DNA of 64,000 bases. It comes from Staphylococcus saprophyticus subsp. saprophyticus ATCC 15305 = NCTC 7292 (GTDB lineage: Bacteria > Bacillota > Bacilli > Staphylococcales > Staphylococcaceae). Under the pieces are notes generated by a model. That model had not been told where the DNA came from, did no database searches, and worked only from the letters and a program-made list of their open reading frames with translations. The position numbers were made by a program, and so were the translations under genes. Shown piece by piece: positions 1 through 9,214 of the stretch. Each line of letters opens with the position of its first letter. Positions within the stretch are counted from its first letter, which is position 1. The DNA is taken from assembly GCF_000010125.1 (NCBI RefSeq), contig NC_007350.1:992001-1056000 (forward strand), in the 5' to 3' direction.

Positions 1-296
1 AACAAGTTAATGGTCAAATGTATGAACCCGTAGAATTAAGCCAATCAACAAAAGAAATCTTATACATTGCATTGCGTTTAAGTTTAATTAAAACATTAAA
101 GCCATATTATCCGTTCCCAATTATCATAGACGATGCGTTTGTTCATTTTGATAAGCAAAGAAAAGAAATCATGATGAATTATTTGAGACAAATGCCTAAC
201 AGTTATCAAATCCTATACTTTACATGTGTGAAAGATAATAGTGTGCATTCAAAACAAATTATTACTTTAGATAAAATTCAGGAAGGCGGTAAATAA
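1..296 (+). CDS. C-terminal end of a YhaN-like AAA/SMC-type ATPase (partial)
   Basis: The reading frame is open from the first base of the window, so only the last ~97 residues are present. They contain the end of an ABC/SMC-type ATPase fold: a serine-rich signature-like stretch ([18 protein letters not shown]) and a Walker B/D-loop segment with adjacent aspartates ([12 protein letters not shown]). This matches the C-terminus of large YhaN/SbcC-like proteins, which precede yhaM in staphylococci and bacilli. The stop codon overlaps the yhaM start by one base, so the two genes are translationally coupled. The function of YhaN-like proteins is not established; a DNA-related role is an inference from the fold. 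Confidence 0.85.
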   Translation, partial: QVNGQMYEPVELSQSTKEILYIALRLSLIKTLKPYYPFPIIIDDAFVHFDKQRKEIMMNYLRQMPNSYQILYFTCVKDNSVHSKQIITLDKIQEGGK

Positions 297-1237
297 TGAG
301 AAATGTAGAAAAATTAAATCCAGGTGATTCAGTAGATCATTTTTTCTTAATCCATAAAGCGACACAAGGTGTTACTGCTCAAGGTAAGGACTATATGACA
401 CTATACTTACAAGATAAAAGTGGCGATATAGAAGCCAAATTGTGGACTGTGAGTAAAGAAGATATGAAAATATTAGAACCTGAGAAAATCGTACATGTTA
501 CTGGTGATGTAATTAATTATCGTGGTCGTAAGCAAATGAAGATAAACAAGATAAAATTAGCTACACCAGATGATAATATGAAAACGCAAGATTTTGTTGA
601 TGGGGCGCCGCTTACTCCAGATGAAATTCAAGAGGAAATATCGCATTATATGTTGGACATTGAAAATGCAACGTTACAACGTATTACGAGACATTTGATA
701 CGTAAGCATCAAGAAGCGTTTTTTACTTTTCCAGCAGCTAGTACACATCATCATAATTTTGCGAGTGGTTTAAGCTATCATGTGTTAACAATGCTACGTG
801 TTGCAAAATCAATTTGTGATATTTATCCATTGTTAAATCGCAGTTTGTTATATAGCGCAATTATTTTGCATGATTTAGGCAAAGTTAGAGAATTAAGTGG
901 TCCAGTAGCTACTTCCTATACTGTCGAAGGTAATTTATTAGGGCATATTTCAATTGCTAGTGATGAAGTCGCAGAAGCGGCAAGAGAGCTGAATCTTGAA
1001 GGTGAAGAAGTGTTATTGCTACGCCACATGATTTTAGCGCATCATGGTAAAATGGAATTTGGTTCGCCGAAATTACCTCATATGAAAGAGGCAGAAATAT
1101 TATTCTTCATTGATAATATAGATGCGAAAATGAATATGTTTGAAAAAGCTTATAAGAAAACTGATAAAGGTCAATTTACAGAACGTATTTTTGGATTAGA
1201 TGGTAGACAATTTTACAATCCTAAATCGCTAGATTAA
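296..1237 (+). CDS. yhaM: 3'-5' exoribonuclease YhaM (Cbf1)
   Basis: A 313-residue protein with an N-terminal OB-fold (about residues 15-95) and a C-terminal HD phosphohydrolase domain. The metal-binding HD pair is His192-Asp193 in the segment LHDLGK, and further histidines (HHHNF; LAHHGK) complete the metal site. YhaM/Cbf1 trims RNA 3' ends by a few nucleotides and takes part in RNA turnover. The ATG shares a base with the stop of the upstream ATPase gene. A strong hairpin terminator follows at 1272-1311, so this is the last gene of its operon. Confidence 0.95.
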   Translation: MRNVEKLNPGDSVDHFFLIHKATQGVTAQGKDYMTLYLQDKSGDIEAKLWTVSKEDMKILEPEKIVHVTGDVINYRGRKQMKINKIKLATPDDNMKTQDFVDGAPLTPDEIQEEISHYMLDIENATLQRITRHLIRKHQEAFFTFPAASTHHHNFASGLSYHVLTMLRVAKSICDIYPLLNRSLLYSAIILHDLGKVRELSGPVATSYTVEGNLLGHISIASDEVAEAARELNLEGEEVLLLRHMILAHHGKMEFGSPKLPHMKEAEILFFIDNIDAKMNMFEKAYKKTDKGQFTERIFGLDGRQFYNPKSLD

Positions 1238-1271
1238 TAATGAAGGTCTTTTAGGTTGGATATATAATATT

Positions 1272-1311
1272 AAAAGGTTCGAGAAATTTGTGGATGTTCT
1301 CGAACCTTTTT
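1272..1311 (+). terminator. Terminator of the yhaN-yhaM operon
   Basis: A perfect 14-bp stem (1272-1285 pairing with 1297-1310) with an 11-nt loop ends in a T run, 35 bases after the yhaM stop. Confidence 0.85.
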
Positions 1312-1320
1312 CATTTTCGA

Positions 1321-1365
1321 AAAAAGTGGTATAGAAATCTAATTGAATAGGTTTCTATACCACTT
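1321..1365 (-). terminator. prsA terminator
   Basis: A 14-bp perfect stem (1324-1337 with 1352-1365) preceded on the plus strand by A residues, which become the U tail on the minus strand. It lies 16 bases beyond the prsA stop. Confidence 0.85.
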
Positions 1366-1380
1366 GATTCATTTATGAAA

Positions 1381-2373
1381 TTATTGTCCAGTTGACATGC
1401 CAGCACCACTTTGTTGCATAGATTGTTGTTGCTGTTGTTGTTGCTGCTGTTGTTTGATTTTTTCTGGATCTAATATTGAGTCTTCAATCGCTTTTTTAAT
1501 ATCTCTATCTTTATAATCAACTTTATATTCATCTAATAATTCTTTATAAGCGTCAGTTAAAAGCTTAGGATCTTTTTGAATTTTAGTTTGAATTAATTGT
1601 GCTTTTAATTTGCCTTTTTCTTTATCAAAGTCATTTTCTTTATCTGCTTTGATAATATGGTAACCGTAATCTGTTTTAACTACGTCAGATACTTTACCTT
1701 CTTTAAGTTTGAATAATGCTTTTTCAAATTTGTCTTCCATTTGACCTTTGACGACATAACCTAAGCTACCATCTTTTTTAGCAGAGGCTTTATCCATTGA
1801 TTCTTTTTTAGCAATTTCTCCAAATTTATCTGGGTGTTTTTCAACTTCTTTTTGGATTTTTTCAGCTTTTGCTTTAGCTTCTTTATCAGATAAGCCTTCT
1901 TTATCATCTTTATTTTCTTTAACTTTAATTAGAATGTGAGAGCCTTTTTTGGTATTTTCTTTAATTTCTTTGTCAGACATACTCACTTTATCATTAAGTA
2001 GTTCTTTTTGATAAGCTTGTAATTTTTTCTGTTCTTTATAATCGCCTATAGACATTTTTTGTTGTTTTAACATACTTTCAAATTGATCTTTGCCACCATA
2101 TTGTTTTTGTTCTTTTTCAACTTCTTTATCAATATCTTTTGTATTTACATCGTCTTTATATTTATCAGCAAGCAATTTGTTTAACATGATTGAGAATGAT
2201 GTATTAGCAATTTGCTCATCACCCATCTTGTTCATAACATCTTCGACTTTAACGTCGCCAGCTTTTGAAGAAATAATTGTATCTTCTTTTGAATCTGTTG
2301 CACTGTTACCACATGCGCCTAATAACAATGCACTAGCTGTAACAGGAAGTAAAACTTTTTTAAATGTTTTCAT
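1381..2373 (-). CDS. prsA: Foldase lipoprotein PrsA (parvulin-type peptidyl-prolyl isomerase)
   Basis: A 330-residue secreted lipoprotein that assists folding of exported proteins at the outer face of the membrane. The start is ATG 2373, behind a good AAAAGGAGT site, rather than an upstream in-frame codon. The signal peptide ends in lipobox LGAC with the lipidated Cys21. A parvulin domain spans roughly residues 135-235 (from [10 protein letters not shown] to YGYHIIKAD). The N- and C-terminal arms form the chaperone lobe. The tail carries a ten-glutamine run followed by more Q, S and G residues; this tract is encoded by CAA/CAG repeats and may vary in length. Confidence 0.97.
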   Translation of the reverse strand: MKTFKKVLLPVTASALLLGACGNSATDSKEDTIISSKAGDVKVEDVMNKMGDEQIANTSFSIMLNKLLADKYKDDVNTKDIDKEVEKEQKQYGGKDQFESMLKQQKMSIGDYKEQKKLQAYQKELLNDKVSMSDKEIKENTKKGSHILIKVKENKDDKEGLSDKEAKAKAEKIQKEVEKHPDKFGEIAKKESMDKASAKKDGSLGYVVKGQMEDKFEKALFKLKEGKVSDVVKTDYGYHIIKADKENDFDKEKGKLKAQLIQTKIQKDPKLLTDAYKELLDEYKVDYKDRDIKKAIEDSILDPEKIKQQQQQQQQQQSMQQSGAGMSTGQ

Positions 2374-2498
2374 AGTTGGAAACTCCTTTTGTAAGAATAA
2401 CAACGTAAATATAACATATTATTGATTATTCACCAATTAGAAACATAATTTCTACAACTATAGTATTAGTGTTTTGTGACTTTTGATATAACTTAATC

Positions 2499-2549
2499 AA
2501 AAAAGAGGTGACATCGTAACCTATTGTTAGATTACTTATGTTCACCTCT
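2499..2549 (-). terminator. Terminator of the DUF3267-type gene
   Basis: An imperfect hairpin whose outer arms are 2504-2511 and 2541-2549. On the minus strand it ends in a long U tract (A run 2498-2503 on the plus strand). It lies 45 bases past the stop of the gene at 2594. Confidence 0.75.
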
Positions 2550-2593
2550 GTAATATTTATCTATGCATACAAGTAAATCGTTATGAAACAAGA

Positions 2594-3157
2594 CTATACT
2601 TTTTTCTCATAATGCGTATTAACTTTATTTAATATATTAATACCTGTTTGATGTTCTTCTATATAATCACCTTCATTTGAAAATAAAATGATTTTTAAAT
2701 ATAGAAAATCCATAACTGAATAACCCATATTTAAAGCAATTAAAAACATCAGATAATGACCGTATTGTGGAAACAATGTACTGAAATAAGCACAAATTAC
2801 AGTGATGATTATAACTGGTGTTATTAAATCAAAACAAAAATAATACTTATTTACTGGTGTGTTCACATACGTATTATAAAATGGTATTTTTTTATGCCGT
2901 AACAATTTATATTTTTTAAACGATTTATAATATGGAATAAAAAATATGAGGTGAATGGCTTTGTGGATAGGGTACAAAATAACCACGAGTAGTAAAAAGA
3001 TTAAAAAATATTGATCAGTTAGTTTTGTGTTAGAAAAAAAATAGAGTATTTCATAAGCAAGGAGAAATGTAATAATGGTTGTAACTAAACTTAGAAATGC
3101 AATCCTTGGTAATCCAAATCGAGCATTGATATCGATTTGTCTTGTACAGAGATACAT
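2594..3157 (-). CDS. DUF3267-type integral membrane protein
   Basis: A 187-residue protein with about four hydrophobic segments, preceded by a clear AAGAGGAG site. Its arrangement resembles the DUF3267 family of putative membrane zinc metalloproteases, whose second hydrophobic segment normally carries an HExxH motif. Here that position reads HKAIH (in YPIHKAIHLIFF): both histidines remain but the glutamate is replaced by lysine, so classical protease activity is doubtful. The gene is monocistronic, with its own terminator, between prsA and a YtxH-like gene. Family assignment is by recalled similarity; the function is unknown. Confidence 0.75.
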   Translation of the reverse strand: MYLCTRQIDINARFGLPRIAFLSLVTTIITFLLAYEILYFFSNTKLTDQYFLIFLLLVVILYPIHKAIHLIFFIPYYKSFKKYKLLRHKKIPFYNTYVNTPVNKYYFCFDLITPVIIITVICAYFSTLFPQYGHYLMFLIALNMGYSVMDFLYLKIILFSNEGDYIEEHQTGINILNKVNTHYEKKV

Positions 3158-3292
3158 TGTTTATTCACTCCTCTTAAACTAAAGTCATATGATATATGCT
3201 TATGTATTATCTATCTTAATATGTGAAACGTCAAGATATATTCCATCATTTGAGTAGTTAAGTTTATAGCATGCATAAAAGTATTTTCAATT

Positions 3293-3336
3293 AAAAAACT
3301 GTTATCTAGCATTAGTTTAAATGTTAGATAACAGTT
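3293..3336 (-). terminator. Terminator of the YtxH-like gene
   Basis: A perfect 12-bp stem (3297-3308 with 3325-3336) whose plus-strand A run at 3293-3298 gives a U tail on the minus strand, just downstream of the gene ending at 3362. Confidence 0.85.
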
Positions 3337-3361
3337 CAATAATTGATACTTTAATTAGTGG

Positions 3362-3736
3362 TTATTTTTCATCTTTATCAAATGCTTTTGAAATTTCTTC
3401 ACCACGGTTTTGAAGGTTTTCAATATGTGATTGCAAATTCTCAATATTTGGATTGATATCAGATTTGAAATCACCAATCATCGTTTTTACTTCGTCACCG
3501 ATAGAACTACCGAATTCAGTACTTTCAGTTTTGATTTGTGAAATATAGTTGGCTATGTCATTCACACTTTGCTTAATTGTGTTTATTTCTCTATCTACTT
3601 CTGATTCAGCACCAGTTGGTCTTTTAGCACGTGCAGTATTTAGGCTAGAATCTTTTTTATCACGATTCATTAAAGCTACACCGAGGCCAGTTGCAACGCC
3701 AGCGCCTAGGCCTAATAATATTTGAGCTGTTTTCAT
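3362..3736 (-). CDS. YtxH-domain small protein
   Basis: A 124-residue protein starting at ATG 3736, which sits behind a GAGGAG site; the in-frame codon five residues upstream lies within that site. A short glycine-rich hydrophobic N-terminus (ILLGLGAGVATGLGVAL) anchors a charged, helical and probably coiled-coil body. This is the layout of YtxH/general-stress-type proteins. A hydrolase-independent structural or stress role is likely, but nothing in the sequence shows a catalytic activity. It lies between the DUF3267-like gene and hit, all on the minus strand. Confidence 0.8.
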   Translation of the reverse strand: MKTAQILLGLGAGVATGLGVALMNRDKKDSSLNTARAKRPTGAESEVDREINTIKQSVNDIANYISQIKTESTEFGSSIGDEVKTMIGDFKSDINPNIENLQSHIENLQNRGEEISKAFDKDEK

Positions 3737-3814
3737 AAAAATTCTCCTCATTTCTAGTAGTATCTCATCCGTTAATATTTTTTATATACCCCATATGTAA
3801 TAAGGTAAGCATGA

Positions 3815-4240
3815 TTAATCGAATTGAGCGGCTATTTCTTGTGCAATTTCAGCCTTTTGTTCATCGTCGATACTTTCTTCGTGTGTTTCCCATTTATAGC
3901 CAAAACCATCGACATCATTTTCATATCTTGGTAGTAAATGGAAATGAAGATGAAAGACAGATTGATCGGCAAATTCACCATTATTCTGTATAATATTGAG
4001 TCCATCTGGGTTAAAAGCTGTTTTAATAGCGTTAGCAACTTTTGGCAGTGCGACACCAATATGTTTCATTGTTTCACTGTCAGTTTCAAAAATATTAGCA
4101 GATGCTTTTTTAGGGATTAAAAGTGTATGACCCTTGGTAACTTGTGATATATCTAAAAATGCATAGACATATTCATCTTCATATACTTTATGACTTGGTA
4201 TTTCACCATCTATAATTTTACTAAAGATTGTTTCTGACAT
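3815..4240 (-). CDS. hit: HIT-family nucleotide hydrolase/transferase
   Basis: A 141-residue, single-domain histidine-triad protein. The signature HLHFHLLP (H-x-H-x-H) near residue 97 supplies the catalytic histidine, and an N-terminal half typical of Hint-like proteins (FSKIIDGEIPSHKVYED) precedes it. HIT proteins hydrolyse nucleoside phosphoramidates and AMP-linked compounds in the cytoplasm; the physiological substrate here is unknown. It is divergent from ecsA with about 130 bases between them, the usual hit/ecsAB arrangement in Firmicutes. Confidence 0.95.
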   Translation of the reverse strand: MSETIFSKIIDGEIPSHKVYEDEYVYAFLDISQVTKGHTLLIPKKASANIFETDSETMKHIGVALPKVANAIKTAFNPDGLNIIQNNGEFADQSVFHLHFHLLPRYENDVDGFGYKWETHEESIDDEQKAEIAQEIAAQFD

Positions 4241-4368
4241 AAAATCTTCACTCCTTGTAAGATTGTTATTGCCTATTATAGCATTACTGTATTATTTACG
4301 TCAGTTTTTGCAGTAAATTTATGACTAATTAAAGATTTTTGATACAATATATTTTGTGGAGGTGCTAT

Positions 4369-5106
4369 ATGACAGTAAAAGTAGAACATTTAACAGGTGG
4401 TTATGGAAAACGACCTGTAATTAAAAATATAAATTTTGAATTAACACAAGGTGAAATTGTGGGACTTATAGGATTAAATGGGGCAGGTAAGAGTACAACG
4501 ATTAAGCATATGCTTGGATTGTTAACACCTATGGAAGGTAACTTGTCTATTTCTGATATAAATATAAAGCAAGATGTTGAAACATATAGAAGAAAGTTAT
4601 CGTATATACCAGAATCACCAGTTATTTATGAAGAACTAACTTTACAAGAACATATTTATATGACAGCAATGGCATATAATATTAGCAGAGAAGTTGCTAT
4701 GGAACGTGCGCGTCCATTATTAAAAACGTTTCGTTTAGAAGATGAATTAAATATTTTTCCAAGTCACTTTTCTAAAGGTATGAAACAAAAAGTGATGATT
4801 ATATGCGCATTTATAGTTAATCCTGAACTATATATTATCGATGAACCATTTCTTGGTTTAGATCCGTTAGGTATTCAATCTATGTTAGATTTGATGGTGG
4901 AAAAAAAGCAAGAAGGTCGTACAGTGCTGATGAGTACACATATACTAGCAACTGCAGAGCGTTATTGTGATAGATTTTTAATCATGGATGAAGGAGAAAT
5001 AGTTGCTTTTGGAAACTTGGAAGAGTTGCGTGCTCAAACAGGGCTAAAAGGTAAGACATTAGATGAAATCTATATCCATGTCACGCAAGGTGGCCAAAAT
5101 TCATGA
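4369..5106 (+). CDS. ecsA: ABC transporter ATP-binding protein EcsA
   Basis: A 245-residue ATPase. The start is ATG 4369, behind GGAGGTG. Walker A is GLNGAGKS (residues 35-42), the signature is the variant FSKGM (about 134-138) in place of LSGGQ, Walker B is LYIIDEP (about 154-160), and the switch histidine lies in STHIL. It powers the EcsB permease. Ecs transporters affect secretion, peptidase activity and peptide handling in bacilli and staphylococci, though the exported substrate is not settled. Its ATGA end overlaps the ecsB start by four bases, so the subunits are co-translated. Confidence 0.96.
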   Translation: MTVKVEHLTGGYGKRPVIKNINFELTQGEIVGLIGLNGAGKSTTIKHMLGLLTPMEGNLSISDINIKQDVETYRRKLSYIPESPVIYEELTLQEHIYMTAMAYNISREVAMERARPLLKTFRLEDELNIFPSHFSKGMKQKVMIICAFIVNPELYIIDEPFLGLDPLGIQSMLDLMVEKKQEGRTVLMSTHILATAERYCDRFLIMDEGEIVAFGNLEELRAQTGLKGKTLDEIYIHVTQGGQNS

Positions 5107-6326
5107 CACGAGATGCAGAACAATTATTTAAAACTAGAAAACGTGAAATAAGTAAAGAAAAACAATATTATAATAAATTTATTTTTAATGGTCATTTTTC
5201 TTTGTTTTTAGTTATTATGTTAGGTGCATTTATATTAGGCTACGGTGATTGGCTTAAATCAATACCGAAACATATTAATTATTCACTTATTGTTAGTATA
5301 TTCGTTTCAATAACGTCAATGTTTCCATTACGTACGTTGCTTAAAGATGCAGATAAATTATTTTTATTGCCATTCGAAAGCAATATGAATCACTATATTA
5401 AGCAAAGTTTGATTTATAGCTATGTTTCACGTATTGGCTTACAAGTTGTTATTATGATTGTATTATTTCCATTGTTTTATGTGATTAATGACCAGACATT
5501 TGGCTTTTATATATTATTTGCATTATTAATGTTAATCATGCCATTTGTAGGCTTATTATTAAAATGGCAATGGTACACGTATAAATTGGAAAGTTGGTCA
5601 TTGCATACATTACTTTTTATTGTATTTGCATCAGGCTATTATGTGACATTAGATGCCAAATCATTTGCAAGTATTACTTCGATATTAATTATTATAGGCT
5701 TAACACTACTACTTCAATATCAAAATAAGCATCAATTGTTTCCTTGGGAAAGAATGATTAAGTCAGAGCAACAACATCATATGAATTACTATAAATTTGT
5801 AAATATGTTTACAGATGTCAAACACCTTAAAGAAACAGCGGTTCGACGAAGTTATTTGGATCCTATTTTACGAACTCCTAAGTTTAAGAAATTCAATGAG
5901 AATTATATGTATTTATATTTATTCGTTAGGAGCTTCGCAAGAGGGAAAGATGTTTTTAATATAATATTAAGGTTAGTTATTATTGCGCTCATTCTTATGT
6001 TTTGGTTGCATCAACCCGTAATCACTTTGATCATAGGAAGTTTGTTTATGTATATTATCTTGCTTCAAATGGCACAATTTTATACACAACAGGCATATGG
6101 TTTATGGCCACAAGTTTGGCCAACACCAGAATCAAAAGTGATTAAAGGTTATGAACAATTTTTATATAGATTAATGTTTATGATAGGCATTTTATTTATT
6201 ATCGTATATGCGATATCTTTCCCATTATACAGTTATTTTGGCTTATTATTCTTAATAGTGGGTTGGTTAACAATTAGAAATGTAATTAAAAAATTAAAAT
6301 ATCAAGAAACGTTATTGCGAGATTAA
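5103..6326 (+). CDS. ecsB: ABC transporter permease EcsB
   Basis: A 407-residue polytopic membrane protein with roughly nine to ten hydrophobic segments in three blocks (residues ~30-70, 100-205 and 280-395) separated by charged loops. It begins inside the ecsA stop codon (ATGA). Together with EcsA it forms the Ecs exporter-type complex in the cytoplasmic membrane. A strong bidirectional terminator follows immediately, closing a two-gene operon. Confidence 0.95.
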   Translation: MTRDAEQLFKTRKREISKEKQYYNKFIFNGHFSLFLVIMLGAFILGYGDWLKSIPKHINYSLIVSIFVSITSMFPLRTLLKDADKLFLLPFESNMNHYIKQSLIYSYVSRIGLQVVIMIVLFPLFYVINDQTFGFYILFALLMLIMPFVGLLLKWQWYTYKLESWSLHTLLFIVFASGYYVTLDAKSFASITSILIIIGLTLLLQYQNKHQLFPWERMIKSEQQHHMNYYKFVNMFTDVKHLKETAVRRSYLDPILRTPKFKKFNENYMYLYLFVRSFARGKDVFNIILRLVIIALILMFWLHQPVITLIIGSLFMYIILLQMAQFYTQQAYGLWPQVWPTPESKVIKGYEQFLYRLMFMIGILFIIVYAISFPLYSYFGLLFLIVGWLTIRNVIKKLKYQETLLRD

Positions 6327-6327
6327 A

Positions 6328-6371
6328 AAAACACTGTTTATGTCATTTGCTTTGACATAAACAGTGTTTTT
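6328..6371. terminator. Bidirectional terminator between ecsB and traP
   Basis: An inverted repeat of about 17 bp (6328-6345 with 6353-6371) bordered by A runs on the left and T runs on the right. It can stop transcription of convergent ecsAB and traP in both directions. Confidence 0.88.
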
Positions 6372-6388
6372 AAGTTCATTACATTAAA

Positions 6389-6892
6389 TCAATTATCATC
6401 GATAGGGAATAAATATCTTTCGAAATAACTAGAATGTTGGCCACTAGAACCAAAGAATTGACTTAATGCTAATTTATCAAAATTATCTTTGAAAATAGAT
6501 GATGCTTTAAAGTCTTCATAAGCCGTTCTACTTTCAAAGCCAAAGTAAATCTTATAAGTTAAACCTTGATCAGGTTTTAAGAAACGATAGCTTCGATAAC
6601 CCGCAAATTGTTTAAAGTCAGCAGTAATATTTTCTAATCTTTTTTCTAGTTGATAAGCATGATCTTCTGATGTAGGTACAAATATGACCGAATAAAAATA
6701 ATTTTCATTTAAATCTCCCTCAGCTTTAAGTACATCATAGACTAAAGGTTGTTTTAATACAGAAGTTTGGTCAGTTTCTTCAAGAATGACTGAAGAATCA
6801 GACGCTGAAAATTGTAATAAGTTATGGTCAGGATTATTTAGCCTAATCTGGTTTAAGTAACCAAACGTTCCATAAGATGCATAAATTTTCAT
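6389..6892 (-). CDS. traP: TRAP (target of RNAIII-activating protein) family ABM-fold monooxygenase-like protein
   Basis: A 167-residue protein that ends with the strongly conserved TRAP motif FFGSSGQHSSYFERY. An antibiotic-biosynthesis-monooxygenase-like ferredoxin fold lies in the C-terminal half (about residues 65-150). The family was first linked to quorum sensing in S. aureus, but later work disputed this; related proteins have been tied to haem handling and DNA protection. The N-terminal half looks well diverged from the S. aureus protein as I recall it. It lies between ecsAB and the haem operon, as elsewhere in the genus. Confidence 0.93.
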   Translation of the reverse strand: MKIYASYGTFGYLNQIRLNNPDHNLLQFSASDSSVILEETDQTSVLKQPLVYDVLKAEGDLNENYFYSVIFVPTSEDHAYQLEKRLENITADFKQFAGYRSYRFLKPDQGLTYKIYFGFESRTAYEDFKASSIFKDNFDKLALSQFFGSSGQHSSYFERYLFPIDDN

Positions 6893-7153
6893 AAGATTGT
6901 CCCCCTTGCTTGGTATATGAAAGTATAATTAACTATTTCACTTTACTATAAAAATATCTACTTTTTCAAATAAATATAAAATAGGCTTTGATAACATTAT
7001 AATTGATTTTTATTATAAAACAATAGTCAAATAATTAAGCTGTTAAAATGAGACTGTTTGTCTTTTTTATGACATTTTAGAACAATAAAACACGCGTAAT
7101 TAAGCAATATGGTATTATAGACAAGAATGATTATAATCTAGGAGGATTAAAAG

Positions 7154-8188
7154 GTGCATAATAAAAACAATACGATCCTAAATATGATAAAAGGCGAGTC
7201 GGTTTCGCACACACCAGTTTGGTTTATGCGTCAAGCTGGCAGGTCTCAGCCAGAATATAGAAGATTAAAAGAAAAGTATTCATTATTTGAAATTACACAC
7301 CAAGCAGAACTGTGTGCGTATGTAACACATCTGCCTGTAGATAACTATAATACAGATGCAGCGGTACTTTATAAAGATATCATGACACCTCTACAGCCAA
7401 TAGGTGTGGATGTAGAAATTAAATCTGGTATAGGTCCAGTGATTCATAATCCAATTAAAACGATACAGGATGTTGAAAAATTAGGACACATTGATCCAAA
7501 GAGAGATGTACCTTATGTGTTAGATACGATTAAATTATTAACTGAAGAAAAGTTGAATGTGCCATTGATTGGATTTACTGGTGCGCCATTTACACTTGCA
7601 AGTTATATGATTGAAGGTGGTCCTTCTAAGAACTATAACTTTACAAAAGCAATGATGTATAGTGATGAAGCGACATGGTTTGCATTAATGGATCACTTAG
7701 TTGAAATGTCTATAACTTATACTTCTGCACAAATAGAGGCAGGTGCACAAATTATCCAAGTATTCGATTCTTGGGTGGGTGCATTGAACGTTCAAGATTA
7801 TCGCTATTATATTAAACCTGCGATGAATAAATTGATAAGCGGTATTAAGGAGAAGTATAATGTACCTGTTATTCTATTTGGAGTTGGTGCTAGCCATTTA
7901 GCAGATGAATGGAACACATTACCTATAGATGTATTGGGATTGGATTGGAGGCTATCAATTAAAGAAGCTAGTTCAATGAACATTGATAAGACATTGCAAG
8001 GGAATTTAGATCCATCTCTATTATTGGCACCATGGGATGTAATAGAAGAAAGGCTGAAAGCAATATTAGACCAAGGGATAGCGCATGGCAAACATATTTT
8101 CAATTTAGGTCATGGCGTATTTCCAGAGGTGAAGCCCGAAACATTAAAACGTGTGACTACATTTGTACATGACTACACACAGAGATAG
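7154..8188 (+). CDS. hemE: Uroporphyrinogen decarboxylase
   Basis: A 344-residue cytoplasmic enzyme that removes four carboxyl groups from uroporphyrinogen III to give coproporphyrinogen III. The family signature [10 protein letters not shown] covers residues 21-30, with the substrate-binding Arg26 and Arg30. A second signature is [13 protein letters not shown], and NLGHGVFPE lies near the end. It starts with GTG at 7154 behind GGAGG. It is the first gene of hemE-hemH-hemY; an 85-base gap precedes hemH. Confidence 0.97.
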   Translation: MHNKNNTILNMIKGESVSHTPVWFMRQAGRSQPEYRRLKEKYSLFEITHQAELCAYVTHLPVDNYNTDAAVLYKDIMTPLQPIGVDVEIKSGIGPVIHNPIKTIQDVEKLGHIDPKRDVPYVLDTIKLLTEEKLNVPLIGFTGAPFTLASYMIEGGPSKNYNFTKAMMYSDEATWFALMDHLVEMSITYTSAQIEAGAQIIQVFDSWVGALNVQDYRYYIKPAMNKLISGIKEKYNVPVILFGVGASHLADEWNTLPIDVLGLDWRLSIKEASSMNIDKTLQGNLDPSLLLAPWDVIEERLKAILDQGIAHGKHIFNLGHGVFPEVKPETLKRVTTFVHDYTQR

Positions 8189-8273
8189 TACGACATAAAT
8201 TTTGACTATCACGAATTACAAATAATTATGGCATATGCATCTAAAAATTATGATACAAAAGGATGATCTTAAA

Positions 8274-9197
8274 ATGACAAAAACAATAGGCTTATTGGTT
8301 ATGGCTTATGGAACACCATATAAAGAAAGCGATATAGAAGCTTATTATACAGATATTAGACATGGGAAAAAACCTACTGAAGCGGAACTACAAGATTTAA
8401 AAGATAGATATCAATTTATTGGTGGTTTATCTCCGTTAGCAGGAACGACAAATAGACAAGCAGAGTCACTTCGTGATGCGCTCAATCAAGCCTATGACGA
8501 CGTTGAATTTAAACTATATATCGGTTTAAAACACATTCACCCATTTATTGAAGACGCTGTACAATCAATGCATGAAGACGGTATAGATGAAGCTGTTACA
8601 GTTGTATTAGCACCACATTATTCTAGCTTTTCAGTTGGCTCTTACAATACACGTGCACAAAAAGAAGCAGATAAATACGGCATCACGTTTAAACATGTTG
8701 AACATTACTATCAACAACCTAAATTCATTCAATATTGGACAGAGAAAATCAATGAAACATTAGCAGATATTCCACAAGATGAACATGACAAAACAGTTCT
8801 TGTTGTTTCAGCTCATAGTTTGCCAAAAGGCTTAATTGAGAAAAATAACGATCCTTATCCTAATGAGTTACATGAAACTGCTCAGTTATTAGAACAACAT
8901 TCAAATATTATACATGTAGCTGAAGGATGGCAATCTGAAGGGAATACGGGTACACCTTGGTTAGGACCTGATGTTCAAGATTTAACTCGAGCGTTATACA
9001 ATGAACATAAATATGAACACTTTATCTATACCCCAGTGGGTTTTGTTTGTGAACATTTAGAAGTACTCTATGATAACGATTATGAATGTAAAGTGATTTG
9101 TGATGAATTAGGTGTACATTATCATCGTCCAAAAATGCCAGATACTGATCCGCTATTTATTGGCGCAATTGTTGAAGAGATAAAAAATGTTTATTAA
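8274..9197 (+). CDS. hemH: Coproporphyrin III ferrochelatase (HemH/CpfC)
   Basis: A 307-residue enzyme that inserts iron into coproporphyrin III in the Gram-positive haem route. The probable active-site residues His181 (VVSAHSLP) and Glu263 (CEHLEVLYDND) match the Bacillus enzyme in position. The start is ATG 8274, preceded by AAAGGATG; an in-frame ATG 13 codons upstream has no ribosome site. Only 17 bases separate it from hemY. Confidence 0.97.
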   Translation: MTKTIGLLVMAYGTPYKESDIEAYYTDIRHGKKPTEAELQDLKDRYQFIGGLSPLAGTTNRQAESLRDALNQAYDDVEFKLYIGLKHIHPFIEDAVQSMHEDGIDEAVTVVLAPHYSSFSVGSYNTRAQKEADKYGITFKHVEHYYQQPKFIQYWTEKINETLADIPQDEHDKTVLVVSAHSLPKGLIEKNNDPYPNELHETAQLLEQHSNIIHVAEGWQSEGNTGTPWLGPDVQDLTRALYNEHKYEHFIYTPVGFVCEHLEVLYDNDYECKVICDELGVHYHRPKMPDTDPLFIGAIVEEIKNVY

Positions 9198-9214
9198 AGG
9201 AAGCGTGACTTATT

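Noticed and set aside
2090..2425. Plus-strand frame of 111 codons
   Set aside because: It is antisense to prsA, has no ribosome site and reflects the lysine-rich coding strand.
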